Source: Prado023 sp963697345
GTDB taxonomy: Bacteria; Actinomycetota; Actinomycetes; S36-B12; CAIYMF01
Direction: 5' to 3'
Assembly (NCBI GenBank): GCA_963697345.1
Contig: CAVONS010000007.1
Coordinates: 480,614 to 544,613 of the forward strand
DNA: 64,000 nucleotides
The translations under genes were made by a program, and so were the position numbers. The notes below the pieces were generated by a model. The model had not been told where the DNA came from. It ran no database searches and saw nothing but the letters and a program-made list of their open reading frames with translations. Positions 1 to 9,273 of the stretch are shown here, in pieces (positions within the stretch are counted from its first letter, which is position 1; each line of letters opens with the position of its first letter).

Positions 1-291
1 GGGCTCCAGGGACGCGGCCACAGCGTGCAGATCATCTGTGTCCAGCAACCCGCTGGACGCCCCGGCCAGGACGGCCAGGGTCGGGTCGTCGGACACCGCC
101 GCCACGTCGATCACCCGGGGCGCGCCCTGCGCGGGACGTTCCACGAACTCGAGGTCCAGGACGTACACCAGGCCCCGATCGACCAGGTCCAGCAACCCAC
201 CGAACGCCTGCGCTGTCACCGCACCAGCGGGGAACTCGACCACCAGGTGGTCAACCGGGCCCAGCACATCAGCAGATTCCACGTCACTCAT
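1..291 (-). CDS. DUF6325 family protein, N-terminal part (runs off the window)
   Basis: The reverse strand reads from an ATG at 291, behind a good ribosome site (GGAGGAG, 5 bases upstream), to the window edge without a stop. The visible 97 residues start MSDVESADVLGPVDHLVVEF and continue with a Leu/Val-rich stretch that includes RGLVYVLDLEFVER. This pattern (GPVD-LVVEFP near the N-terminus, then RG-V-VLDL-FV) matches the DUF6325 family of small actinobacterial proteins of unknown role, often found beside SHOCT or membrane-stress proteins. The C-terminus is missing, so length and partners cannot be judged. The family call rests on pattern memory; the reading frame itself is certain. Confidence 0.75.
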   Translation of the reverse strand, partial: MSDVESADVLGPVDHLVVEFPAGAVTAQAFGGLLDLVDRGLVYVLDLEFVERPAQGAPRVIDVAAVSDDPTLAVLAGASSGLLDTDDLHAVAASLEP

Positions 292-459
292 CAGAACTCC
301 TCCAGTGGCCCAGTTCGAATCGCAGGAGGTTCGTGCGCTTCCTGTGCCGGGGAGGCTAGCAGCCCTCCAACGGGTCGGCATCCGCATCAGCGAGCAGCAC
401 CACTGCGACCTGCCTAGCGCGCCCGTGCATCCGAGGGCGGGAGATGGCAGGGTGCCCTC

Positions 460-1923
460 ATGTCGCGCCTGAGTGCCACGGACGCCTTCTGGATGAACGC
501 TGAGCCAGCCGGTCCACCTTTCGCGATCGGCGCGCTCGTGGTCCTGGAGGGTCCGGGGCCCAGCCTGTCCGACCTGCGTACCCTGGTCGCTGATCGGCTC
601 GGTGACGCCGAACGGATGCGCCAGCGGTTGCAGGTCGACCCCAGGGGCCTGCGGCACCCGCGCTGGGTGCCGGCCAAGCCCGATCTGGACCACCACGTGA
701 GCGCCATGGACCTGCCCGATCCCGGTGATGATGCCCAGCTGGAGCGGGCGGTCTCTGCGCTGCTGTCAGCACCCATGGACTACGACCGCCCGCTATGGGA
801 CCTGACCATGCTCACTGGGCTGCAGCACGGACGGTGGGCAATCGTCTCCCGGCTGCACCACACCGTGGCAGACGGCCACGGCGCGCTGATGCTCACCGGC
901 CGCCTCATCGACGCCGATCCCGCTGGCACCACCTCGCTCACCGAGGCCCTGGACCAGCTGATCACCGCCCGCGCCGCCGTCCGAGACGGTGGCCAGTCGG
1001 GGAGCACGCCCGACCCGGTCGACCCGGAGCTCACGCCGTCCGAGGAGCCTGCACCTTCCGGCGATCGGTCCGCAGCCGCACTCCGGGTGGTCCAGGCCGC
1101 CCGGCGGGGTGGCGACCTGGTGGCGGGGGCCCTGGCCACGGCGACGGCAACCGCTGAGTCGCTGCAGAGGTCGGCCGGTGCGGTCGCCGCGCACCTGCCC
1201 GGTACCGCCGGTGTCCTGGCCGGGGACCCCGGCCCGGACCGCACATGGACCACCACGATGGTCCCGATGAGCGACGTCAAGCGGATCCGCGCCGCGTTCG
1301 GCGGCACCGTGAACGACGTCGTGATGGCGCTGATGTCCGGGGCGTACCGTGCGCTGCTCGCCGACCTCGGCGACGACCCCGACCAGGAGGCGGTGCGTGT
1401 CCTGGTTCCCGTGTCCCTGCGCAGCCCGGGGGACCTCTCGGCGAACAACCAGATCAGCGCACTGCTGGTCACCCTGCCCCTGGCCGGCAGCACCGCCGCC
1501 CGATACGCCGATATCCGCGCCCACCTCCAAGCGGTCAAAGACCTCGGCGCCGCCGGGCTGGCCGCACCCGTCCTCGACTCGATCGACCGCGTCGTCCCCG
1601 CGTTCGTGCAGACCATCGCGGTGCGCCGGTTCACCGGGCAGGTCGGCACCGCCTTCACCGAGACGCTGGTGACCAACGTGCCCGGACCCCCCTTCCCGAT
1701 CTACCTTGCCGGCTGCCGGGCGTGCACCGTGGCTCCGACGATCCCGCTGGGCCAACCCTGGCGGCTCACCACCGGCGTCGTCTCCTACGACGGCCAGCTC
1801 CACTTCGGGTTCACCGGCGGGCAAGGTATCGGCCAACGCGTCCACCTCGTGGCCGCCGCAGTCCAGCAGACCCTCACCGAACTCAACAGCCTCGCCGACC
1901 AGCGAGAACCCGGCGGTCGATGA
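460..1923 (+). CDS. Wax ester synthase / diacylglycerol O-acyltransferase (WS/DGAT)
   Basis: A 487-residue protein of normal length for the bacterial WS/DGAT family, which transfers acyl groups from acyl-CoA to fatty alcohols or diacylglycerol to make storage wax esters or triacylglycerol at the membrane. The catalytic motif HHxxxDG is present as HHTVADG at residues 133-139, and the N-terminus (MSRLSATDAFWMNAE) is the usual family start. Near the C-terminus, residues about 400-420 carry TNVPGPP, the conserved N-V-P-G-P segment of these enzymes. It stands alone, with about 170 bases upstream and 600 downstream free of genes. A neutral-lipid role fits the olefin genes 30 kb away, but no direct link is visible. 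Substrate preference (wax ester or triacylglycerol) cannot be read from the sequence. Confidence 0.93.
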   Translation: MSRLSATDAFWMNAEPAGPPFAIGALVVLEGPGPSLSDLRTLVADRLGDAERMRQRLQVDPRGLRHPRWVPAKPDLDHHVSAMDLPDPGDDAQLERAVSALLSAPMDYDRPLWDLTMLTGLQHGRWAIVSRLHHTVADGHGALMLTGRLIDADPAGTTSLTEALDQLITARAAVRDGGQSGSTPDPVDPELTPSEEPAPSGDRSAAALRVVQAARRGGDLVAGALATATATAESLQRSAGAVAAHLPGTAGVLAGDPGPDRTWTTTMVPMSDVKRIRAAFGGTVNDVVMALMSGAYRALLADLGDDPDQEAVRVLVPVSLRSPGDLSANNQISALLVTLPLAGSTAARYADIRAHLQAVKDLGAAGLAAPVLDSIDRVVPAFVQTIAVRRFTGQVGTAFTETLVTNVPGPPFPIYLAGCRACTVAPTIPLGQPWRLTTGVVSYDGQLHFGFTGGQGIGQRVHLVAAAVQQTLTELNSLADQREPGGR

Positions 1924-2519
1924 ACGCGGCAGGTCCGGCCCGCGGCGCAGGCGTTCTCGAACAGGCTGATATGTGGGCTTGATTCCGGCCACACGACGCC
2001 GACCGCGTCGCATCGCCTCGTACCGTCCCGGTCGCGGCAGTGCGGCATTCCGGTGCCGCGTACCGTCCCGGTCAGCGGCGCTGCCTACCGCCGCCTATCG
2101 CGCACCCTGGGGCGGCATCAATGCGCCCACTATGACGCGGCTTGACGCGGACCCGGCGAGGCGGTTTGCCTCCGGTCGGCCGGTGATCGCTCCGGGCGGG
2201 GGCTTGCGCGACGCTCGAGCGGGAGTGCGCCTGCTGACCTGGGGCGTACTCGTCGAGGGTTCGTCTTGTGGCACGCTGCCCGCCGGGATGGGAACGGCCC
2301 TCATTGACCCGAAGGGTTGTCATTCTCGGGCGTTCTATCGCACAGATCGATGCACACACCGGTCCTTGGCGTGAGTTCAACACCGGCTACTGCTGCCGTC
2401 ACCCGACTGCCACCGTCAGTGGATCCTGGAGCGTCGCGTGCAGGCCAGCGGCCGTTCATGTCCCCGGCGCGGAATGCCGATACGCCAGATGGCGCCGGTG
2501 TTCGAGAGGGGGTACGAGC
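1924..2519 (+). other. Intergenic region, no gene supported
   Basis: About 600 bases with no convincing gene. The 14-mer GTACCGTCCCGGTC occurs twice, about 40 bases apart (near 2021 and 2060). The frame of the following HD-GYP gene stays open back to about 2268, but its translation there is low-complexity and Arg/Pro/Cys-rich, unlike protein, so I treat it as leader. The last bases (GAGAGGGGG at 2504-2512) are the likely ribosome site of the next gene. Confidence 0.5.
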
Positions 2520-5500
2520 TTGGGGTCGGACGAGCATCCGAACGCGGGACGGTGGGCCAGCCACCCGCGTGCCTCCGCGATCCTCCGAACCGTCGCCTGG
2601 GTGTCGCCCATCATCATCTCCTCGCTCGTGACGTACTTGATCGCCCGGGCCGTGCCCCGGCCGTACGGCCTCGGCCCGGCGCTGATCTGGTTCGCGGCGC
2701 TCACCGTGGTGGCCACGGGCGTCCTCGTCGTGGTCGACAGGTTGGCCAGGCGTCTGCTCCCACTCGCCGCCCTGCTCCAGCTGTCGCTGGTCTTCCCCGA
2801 CCGGGCGCCTTCACGCTTCCAGTCCGCCATGCGAACGCAGACCGTCGAACAGCTCGAGGAACGGGTGGCGGAGATCAAGCGCACCGGGCTGCCCGATGAC
2901 CCGGTCCGCGCAGCCGAGGTCCTGATCGAGCTGGTCGCGGCGCTCAGCCAGCACGATCACATCACCCGAGGTCACGCCGACCGGGTGCGCGCCTACTGCA
3001 ACATGATCGGCGATGAGCTGAACCTCCGACCCGCGGACCTCGAGATGCTGACCTGGGCCGGTCTGCTCCACGACGTGGGCAAGATCTTCGTCCCCAAGGA
3101 GATCCTGAACAAGCCCGGTCAGCTCACGGACGACGAGTACGAGGTCATCAAGCGGCACGCCGCCCTGGGCGCAGAGCTTTGCGCACCGTTGCGCGGTTGG
3201 CTCGGCGGCTGGGTCGACGGCGTCGGTGAGCACCACGAACGCTGGGACGGCAGGGGGTACCCGGCCGGGCTCGCCGGGGACGAGATCAGCCTTGCCGCGC
3301 GGATCGTCTCGGTTGCCGACGTCTTCGACGTCATCACGAGCGCTCGCTCGTACAAGGCGGCGAATGGTCCTGTCGAGGCCCGCCAGGAGCTCGCCCGATG
3401 CGCCGGAACCCATTTCGACCCCACGGTGGTGCGGGCATTCCTCAACATCTCGTTGGGTCGTCTCCGACTGGCCATGGGTCCGCTGTCCTGGTTCGCCAAT
3501 CTCCCGGTGGTCGGCCGAATCCCGCTCAGTCCAGCAGCTGGCGCAGCTGCTGGTGTCGCGGCGACCGCCGCCGTTCTGCTCGCCACGGGCGTGCTCAGCG
3601 AGCCGATCGGAGTGCCCAGCTCCCTGCCGCCCGGGGCCTCGACCGAGATCGTCGCGGTCGTCGAGCCCACGACTCCGGAACCGTCACCAACGATGGCTCC
3701 CGCCATGCCCCCCGCTGTGGAGCCGACGGCCGCCCCCCTCCGTAGCCCCACCCCGAACGACGAGGCCGCGGCGAGCCCTGAGGACACACCGAACGACAAG
3801 GACGTCGCGACGGTGGAAGTCAGGGCCAGCCCACCCGGGCCAGCGTCGCATGTGGTCACGGTCACCCCGACTCCCCATGCCCCGGTGGCCGTTGATGATG
3901 TGGCGGTGGTCGATGAGGACGCCACCATGTCGGGGATCCTGGTGCTGGGCAACGACTCGGATGCTGACGGTGACCCGTTGACCATCACCGGGGTGTCGGC
4001 CACGGATGGCACCGCCAGCACCGACGGCGTGACCGTCGACTACACCCCGGCACCGGACAGCAACGGCACCCAGACCGTGGACTACATCGTCGAGGACAGC
4101 ACCGGCCAGGTTGGCTCGGCCACGGTAGTGGTCACGGTCAACCCGACCCCCGACGCGCCGGTGGCCGTTGATGATGTGGCGGTGGTCGATGAGGACGCCA
4201 CCGTGTCCGGGATCCTGGTGCTGGGCAACGACTCGGATGCTGACGGTGACCCGTTGACCATCACCGGGGTGTCGGCCACGGATGGCACCGCCAGCACCGA
4301 CGGCGTGACCGTCGACTACACCCCGGCACCGGACAGCAGCGGCACCCAGACCGTGGACTACATCGTCGAGGACAGCACCGGCCAGGTTGGCTCGGCCACG
4401 GTAGTGGTCACGGTCAACCCGACCCCCGACGCGCCGGTGGCCGTTGATGATGTGGCGGTGGTCGATGAGGACGCCACCGTGTCGGGGATCCTGGTGCTGG
4501 GCAACGACTCGGATGCTGACGGTGACCCGCTGACCATCACCGGGGTGTCGGCCACGGATGGCACCGCCAGCACCGACGGCATGACCGTCGACTACACCCC
4601 GGCACCGGACAGCAACGGCACCCAGACCGTGGACTACATCGTCGAGGACAGCACCGGCCAGGTTGGCTCGGCCACGGTAGTGGTCACGGTCAACCCGACC
4701 CCCGACGCGCCGGTGGCCGTTGATGATGTGGCGGTAGTCGATGAGGACGCCACCGTGTCCGGGATCGTGGTGCTGGGCAACGACTCGGATGCTGATGGTG
4801 ACCCGCTGATGGTCGCCATGGTGTCGGCGTTTGGTGGGGTGGCCACTACCGATGGCGTGACCGTCGACTACACCCCGGCACCGGACAGCAGCGGCACCCA
4901 GACCGTGGACTACATCGTCGAGGACAGCACCGGCCAGGTTGGCTCGGCCACGGTAGTGGTCACGGTCAACCCGACCCCCGACGCGCCGGTGGCCGTTGAT
5001 GATGTGGCGGTGGTCGATGAGGACGCCACCGTGTCCGGGATCCTGGTGCTGGGCAACGACTCGGATGCTGACGGTGACCCGTTGACCATCACCGGGGTGT
5101 CGGCCACGGATGGCACCGCCAGCACCGACGGCGTGACCGTCGACTACACCCCGGCACCGGACAGCAGCGGCACCCAGACCGTGGACTACATCGTCGAGGA
5201 CAGCACCGGCCAGGTTGGCTCGGCCACGGTAGTGGTCACGGTCAACCCGACCCCCGACGCGCCGGTGGCCGTTGATGATGTGGCGGTGGTCGATGAGGAC
5301 GCCACCGTGTCCGGGATCCTGGTGCTGGGCAACGACTCGGATGCTGACGGTGACCCGTTGACCATCACCGGGGTGTCGGCCACGGATGGCACCGCCAGCA
5401 CCGACGGCGTGACCGTCGACTACACCCCGGCACCGGACAGCAGCGGCACCCAGACCGTGGACTACATCGTCGAGGACAGCACCGGCCAGGTTGGCTCGGC

Positions 5501-6902
5501 CACGGTAGTGGTCACGGCCAACCCGACCCCCGACGCGCCGGTGGCCGTTGATGATGTGGCGGTGGTCGATGAGGACGCCACCGTGTCGGGGATCCTGGTG
5601 CTGGGCAACGACTCGGATGCTGACGGTGACCCGTTGACCATCACCGGGGTGTCGGCCACGGATGGCACCGCCAGCACCGACGGCAGCACCGTGAGCTACA
5701 CCCCGGCCCCGGACAGCACCGGCACCCACACCGTGGACTACACCATCGCCGACGGCACCGGCCAGACCGCGTCAGCCACAGTGGTCGTCACGGTCAACCC
5801 CACCCCCGACGCCCCGGTGGCCGTTGATGATGTGGCGGTAGTCGATGAGGACGCCACCGTGTCCGGGATCCTGGTGCTGGGCAACGACTCGGATGCTGAC
5901 GGTGACCCGCTGACCATCACCGGGGTGTCCTCCACGGATGGCACCGCCAGCACCGACGGCAGCACCGTGAGCTACACCCCGGCCCCGGACAGCACCGGCA
6001 CCCAGACCGTGGACTACACCATCGAGGACGGCACCGGCCTGGCCGCGTCAGCGTCGGTGATCATCACGGTCGCCCCCACCCCCGACCCACCGGTCGCTGG
6101 TGATGATGCGTACTCCACCGTCGCCGGGGGGACGCTCACGACCGCCCTTCCCGGCGTTCTGGCCAACGACAGTGACGAGGACGGCGACACGCTGACCCCC
6201 AGCGTGTCGACACCGCCGACGGGCGGCAGTGTCGCGCTGGCGGTCGACGGTTCGTTCGTGTACACGCCGAACCCGTTGTTCGTCGGGACCGACAGCTTCG
6301 AGTACACGGTCGATGATGGCAGCGGCCGCACTGACACCGCGACCGTGACGATTCTCGTCAGCAGTTCAAGCTCGGGGACCTCGTTGTACTTGGGCACGAC
6401 TGGCGCGTCGGCCAGCGATTGGGACCTCACGACCACGGCACCGAGCGCCGCCGATCCGGAACCCGACCACGATGGCGACACCCTCGAAGGCCTGACGATT
6501 AGGCAGGGCAACGAGATGCTGTCCAACGCGAATCCGGACGAGTTCCAGCATTGGAGCATGACCACGTCCTCGGACTTGGTCCTGAACGGGCCCGTCTCGC
6601 TCCGGCTCTGGAGCACCGTCGCACAATTCGAGTCGAGCAAGGCCGTGGACTACTCGATCTGGGTGCTCGACTGCGCCGCCGACGGGACAGGCTGCACAAC
6701 GATCGCCAGCAGCGTGAACGTCCACGTCGACAAGTGGAACGGTGGCGTGGCCGACTGGGTGACTCGCGACATCGTCGTGGGCTCAATCGATCACACCATC
6801 GTCGCCGGGCGCATGCTCCGCATCCGGTTGATGTGCGACCACGAGGACCTCTGGGTCGCTCTCAGCGGGACACGACCTTCCCAGCTCCTCGTCACGCAGT
6901 AA
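2520..6902 (+). CDS. HD-GYP phosphodiesterase fused to a tail of cadherin-like (tandem-95) repeats
   Basis: About 1460 residues. The chosen start is the TTG at 2520, seven bases after GAGAGGGGG, giving MGSDEHPNAG and then two membrane helices (about residues 27-45 and 50-75). An HD-GYP domain follows (about 110-330) with HD at 184-185 (LLHDVGK) and the GYP signature GRGYP at 244-248, as in c-di-GMP phosphodiesterases. A hydrophobic Ala-rich helix (about 340-365) and a Pro/Thr/Glu/Ser-rich linker lead to eight near-identical 92-residue modules plus a ninth divergent one (about 456-1281). Each module carries DEDATVSG, LGNDSDADGDPLTI and DYTPAPDS, typical of calcium-binding cadherin-like/VCBS repeats. 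The last 170 residues form an unassigned C-terminal domain. Inferred topology: HD-GYP in the cytoplasm, repeats outside. This would couple surface contact to second-messenger turnover. The start is the least certain point. Confidence 0.85.
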   Translation: MGSDEHPNAGRWASHPRASAILRTVAWVSPIIISSLVTYLIARAVPRPYGLGPALIWFAALTVVATGVLVVVDRLARRLLPLAALLQLSLVFPDRAPSRFQSAMRTQTVEQLEERVAEIKRTGLPDDPVRAAEVLIELVAALSQHDHITRGHADRVRAYCNMIGDELNLRPADLEMLTWAGLLHDVGKIFVPKEILNKPGQLTDDEYEVIKRHAALGAELCAPLRGWLGGWVDGVGEHHERWDGRGYPAGLAGDEISLAARIVSVADVFDVITSARSYKAANGPVEARQELARCAGTHFDPTVVRAFLNISLGRLRLAMGPLSWFANLPVVGRIPLSPAAGAAAGVAATAAVLLATGVLSEPIGVPSSLPPGASTEIVAVVEPTTPEPSPTMAPAMPPAVEPTAAPLRSPTPNDEAAASPEDTPNDKDVATVEVRASPPGPASHVVTVTPTPHAPVAVDDVAVVDEDATMSGILVLGNDSDADGDPLTITGVSATDGTASTDGVTVDYTPAPDSNGTQTVDYIVEDSTGQVGSATVVVTVNPTPDAPVAVDDVAVVDEDATVSGILVLGNDSDADGDPLTITGVSATDGTASTDGVTVDYTPAPDSSGTQTVDYIVEDSTGQVGSATVVVTVNPTPDAPVAVDDVAVVDEDATVSGILVLGNDSDADGDPLTITGVSATDGTASTDGMTVDYTPAPDSNGTQTVDYIVEDSTGQVGSATVVVTVNPTPDAPVAVDDVAVVDEDATVSGIVVLGNDSDADGDPLMVAMVSAFGGVATTDGVTVDYTPAPDSSGTQTVDYIVEDSTGQVGSATVVVTVNPTPDAPVAVDDVAVVDEDATVSGILVLGNDSDADGDPLTITGVSATDGTASTDGVTVDYTPAPDSSGTQTVDYIVEDSTGQVGSATVVVTVNPTPDAPVAVDDVAVVDEDATVSGILVLGNDSDADGDPLTITGVSATDGTASTDGVTVDYTPAPDSSGTQTVDYIVEDSTGQVGSATVVVTANPTPDAPVAVDDVAVVDEDATVSGILVLGNDSDADGDPLTITGVSATDGTASTDGSTVSYTPAPDSTGTHTVDYTIADGTGQTASATVVVTVNPTPDAPVAVDDVAVVDEDATVSGILVLGNDSDADGDPLTITGVSSTDGTASTDGSTVSYTPAPDSTGTQTVDYTIEDGTGLAASASVIITVAPTPDPPVAGDDAYSTVAGGTLTTALPGVLANDSDEDGDTLTPSVSTPPTGGSVALAVDGSFVYTPNPLFVGTDSFEYTVDDGSGRTDTATVTILVSSSSSGTSLYLGTTGASASDWDLTTTAPSAADPEPDHDGDTLEGLTIRQGNEMLSNANPDEFQHWSMTTSSDLVLNGPVSLRLWSTVAQFESSKAVDYSIWVLDCAADGTGCTTIASSVNVHVDKWNGGVADWVTRDIVVGSIDHTIVAGRMLRIRLMCDHEDLWVALSGTRPSQLLVTQ
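3885..6092 (+). repeat. Eight tandem 276-bp near-identical coding repeats
   Basis: The word GTGGCCGTTGATGATGTGGC opens units at 3885, 4161, 4437, 4713, 4989, 5265, 5541 and 5817, an exact 276-base period. Units 1-3, 5 and 6 differ from one another by only a few bases. Unit 4 carries a divergent stretch near 4805-4855 (MVAMVSAFGGVAT in place of the usual TITGVSATDGTAS). Units 7 and 8 share a variant second half with STVSYTPAPDSTGT. A ninth, diverged unit starts at 6093. Such identity at the DNA level indicates recent duplication or gene conversion, and copy number is likely to vary between isolates or to be mis-assembled. Confidence 0.95.
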
Positions 6903-7535
6903 CGTCAGGATCGCCCGACAGGGGAACCGCGACGGCCCAGGCAGAGAGCCCTTTCTGCCGACGGAAACCCGACCTGGGCAGCCAACCTGAAGGTCACCAA
7001 CGCCCTCAGCCTGCGCTTCGAACTGCATACCGTCGACAGACCCGGCCTTTGCCAGGTCCACCAGCGCCGGCGCATCCTGGACCGACCAGTATCGCCGCGT
7101 CATAGCGCCGCGAGCTGGGCGCCTTCAGGCGGGCTCGGACGCGGATTCCCTGGCGTCGGCGACGGGCCGGTGCCGGCCTTGCGTAGGGGGAGAGCCCGCC
7201 TGACGTCGGACTCCGATCGCGACCCCCTCGCGAGTTGGCCATCCTGATGTGAGGTGCCGGTCGGGGTCCAGAGCGCTGCTTCGCCCACTTCTCGTTCGCC
7301 GCGGTTCGCAGGGCGCTCCTCCTGGTCCTCGGGGTGGTCGTCGTCGGGCTGGTCGGGGTGGTCGCATCCCGGCCCTGTGGAGGACAAGCAGAGGGGTCCG
7401 CCGCGCTGGGCAGTTACCGGCAGTGTCGCCCCGGGCACATTCCCGGTGTCGTCCTGGGCATGGCAGGCGGGGGGCGGTGGCCAGACGATGGAAGTGGCCC
7501 CCAAGGGTTGGGGGATCGGTTGAGGGGAGGCCGAG
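6903..7535 (+). other. Intergenic region, no gene supported
   Basis: About 630 bases after the HD-GYP gene. Open frames exist on both strands but look like composition shadows (Arg/Pro/Ser-rich). One forward frame at about 7290-7365 encodes a hydrophobic stretch (ALLLVLGVVVVGLVGVVAS) resembling a membrane segment, but it has no start codon or ribosome site, so at most it is a remnant. The ribosome site of the next gene (GAGGGGAGG) lies at about 7522-7530. Confidence 0.4.
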
Positions 7536-8089
7536 ATGACCACCAAGTTCGAGAAGCCGTTAGCGGCTTCACAGGTGACGCACGTGGCGGACATGCCCCC
7601 GCTGGAGGTCGTGACTGAGGGCATCCCGCCGCAGGAGCACATCGAGTTCGGGCCTGCGGCCCAGGTGGAGCCGCTCCCGGTGGTCCGGGATGGATGGGGT
7701 CGGATGTGGGCGTGGGCCTTGGCTGGCGTGATGGGGTTGCTGCTGGTGGTCGCGGGGGTCTTCGCGTTCACGCAGTACTCGTCGACAGGAGACCCGGACC
7801 TGACCGTCGTTCCCCCGGTGGGGTCCGACGTTGGTGAGCCGGCGTCCGAGTCGGTCTACTCGGGGCCGCTGGAAGGTCCGGCGCTGCCGTACATCGCGTA
7901 CTTGTCGATCCCGGCGATCCCGTCGATCGCTGATATCTCGATCGCGCCGATCCCCGCGATCTCGCCGATGCCGGCGATGTCGATCCCGTCGATCCCGGAC
8001 ATGTCGATCCCGGACATGTCGATCCCGGACATGTCGATCCCGACATGTCGATCCCGGAGATCTCGATCCCGCCGTTCCCGGAGATGTGA
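7536..8089 (+). CDS. Small membrane protein with Pro-Asp-Met-Ser-Ile repeats; frameshift near 8042
   Basis: ATG at 7536 follows GAGGGGAGG by five bases. About 55 polar residues lead to one membrane helix (WAWALAGVMGLLLVVAGVFA) and then an extracellular Ile/Pro/Ser-rich tail made of units such as SIPAIPSIADISI and IPDMSIPDMSIPDMSIP. At about 8042 one G of the repeat (CCCGGACATG becomes CCCGACATG) is missing. The intended frame resumes as MSIPEISIPPFPEM and stops at 8087-8089. Without a correction the ribosome would read an Arg-rich nonsense stretch into the next gene, which happens to be in phase. I recognise no family. The short periodic tail suggests a cell-wall-facing structural or interaction role, but that is inference. 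Confidence 0.6.
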
Positions 8090-8135
8090 CTCTCGGCTCT
8101 GGTGCAACGCCGCGAGTGGGTGCTTGCATGGAAAT

Positions 8136-8786
8136 GTGAGCGGGGAGTTGTTCGAGACGCTCTCGGCATCGGCACGCGAGGCACTGTTGCGGGCCGGTCG
8201 GCCGCGGGAGTTCCGTCCCGGTGAGGTGGTCTTCCATCAAGGAGATCCATGCGACTCACTGTTCCTCCTGCGCAGAGGCCGTGTGTCGGTGAGCATGCTC
8301 ACCCCGGATGGCGACGATGTCACCATCGGCTTGATCACAGCCCCGGAAGCCTTCGGAGAGGTCGGGCTGATCCGCTCCGACCATCACCACACCGCGTCCG
8401 TGGTGGCCCTCGATGAGGTCCACGTCCTTTCGGTCCTCGCGACACGGTTCCACGACCTGCGAGCGGACCATCCTGAGTTGACCGACTGGCTCCTCAAGAC
8501 CCTCGCCCAGAGGCTCGAGCGGATGTCGGCGCTGCTCGCGGACGCGCTCTTCCTCGACGCGGAGCAGCGCGTCGCGCGTCGCTTGCTCGACTGCCGCTTC
8601 TCGTTCGGGACCGAGGGGAGCGAGCCGCTGCCGCTGACCCAGGACGACCTCGCCGCGATGGCGGGTGTGTCGCGCCCCACGGCGAACCGGGTGCTCCGCC
8701 ACCTCGAGGACCAGGGCAGCGTACGACTCGGTCGGCGTCACATCACTATCGCGGACATCGAGTCACTGGCTCGCGCAGCCCGCTGA
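8136..8786 (+). CDS. Crp/Fnr family transcriptional regulator
   Basis: The GTG at 8136 gives a 216-residue protein beginning VSGELFETLSASAREALLRA. An N-terminal cyclic-nucleotide-binding beta barrel (about 15-125) has FRPGEVVFHQGDPCDSLFLL and the glycine-rich FGEVGLI. A dimer helix follows, then a C-terminal winged helix (about 150-216) with LTQDDLAAMAGVSRPTANRV, the canonical Crp recognition helix region. There is no Fnr-type cysteine cluster, so cAMP or another small ligand is more likely than iron-sulfur sensing. It sits 46 bases after the repeat membrane protein. The open frame of that gene runs into this one only because of the upstream frameshift, so I treat them as separate genes. No strong ribosome site precedes the GTG, and a slightly different start is possible. 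Confidence 0.85.
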   Translation: MSGELFETLSASAREALLRAGRPREFRPGEVVFHQGDPCDSLFLLRRGRVSVSMLTPDGDDVTIGLITAPEAFGEVGLIRSDHHHTASVVALDEVHVLSVLATRFHDLRADHPELTDWLLKTLAQRLERMSALLADALFLDAEQRVARRLLDCRFSFGTEGSEPLPLTQDDLAAMAGVSRPTANRVLRHLEDQGSVRLGRRHITIADIESLARAAR

Positions 8787-8908
8787 GGGCGCTGCCGTCG
8801 CAGGTCAACAGCCATGCACATCGGTCAGCGGCACTTCGCCGCGAGTCGCGCACTGGAGCGCGGAACTTCCTGGCCGCAAGTGACCTCTATGGCTCCCGTG
8901 AGCCGGCT

Positions 8909-9273
8909 TCAGGCGTTCGGGTCGTGGTCTTCGGCGGCGAGCAGGGTGCTGAGGGCATCCTCGAGTTGCGCGATCATCTGAGGGAGATCGTCGATAGCCG
9001 TCGCGACCAGGGTCTCGACGTCGATATCCCAGTAGCCGTGAACGATGCGGTTGCGCAGACGCGCTGCAGCGCTCCACGCGATCTGAGAGTGGGCGCCTTG
9101 GTTTCGACAGGGACCTGACTGGCGGCCTCCCCGAGGACGGTGAAGTGCCACAAGAGCGCTGAACGCCGAAGTTCGTCAGCTTCAACCTGCTCGGCGCTTC
9201 GACCACTGATCAGGTCCCGGATCGACACGGCTGCGTCGCGCATCTCGCGCAGCAGCAAGAGCTCACGCTGCAT
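8909..9273 (-). pseudogene. hepT: HepT-like (DUF86, HEPN) toxin, broken by a frameshift
   Basis: The reverse strand starts at ATG 9273 (MQRELLLLREMRDAAVSI) and reads the HEPN four-helix bundle to LGEAASQVPVETKA. The family sequence then continues only in the other frame, as AHSQIAWSAAARLRNRIVHG, and on to the end at 8909. The switch near 9095 (GCGCCC) needs one extra base. The HEPN motif RxxxxH is visible as RNRIVHGY, with the tyrosine that MntA adenylylates in characterised HepT-MntA pairs. If the shift is real, no active toxin is made; if it is a sequencing error, this is a normal toxin of about 120 residues. It overlaps the end of the mntA-like gene by 11 bases, as expected for a type VII toxin-antitoxin operon. 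Confidence 0.8.

Noticed and set aside
3684..5729. A 681-codon reverse-strand open frame across the cadherin repeats
   Set aside because: It is the antisense shadow of the repeated forward gene; its own translation is a repeat of His/Arg-rich sequence with no motif or ribosome site.
3885..6092. Regular repeats that could be mistaken for a CRISPR array
   Set aside because: The period is 276 bases with no short direct repeat and spacer structure, and the units are coding.
7100..7771. 223-codon reverse frame upstream of the repeat membrane protein
   Set aside because: Pro/Ser/Thr-rich shadow, overlaps the strong forward start, no recognisable domain.
7536..8786. A single membrane-tail/Crp fusion protein
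   Set aside because: The joining stretch is Arg/Ser/Cys nonsense caused by one missing base, and the proper stop (8087-8089) is visible in the other frame.
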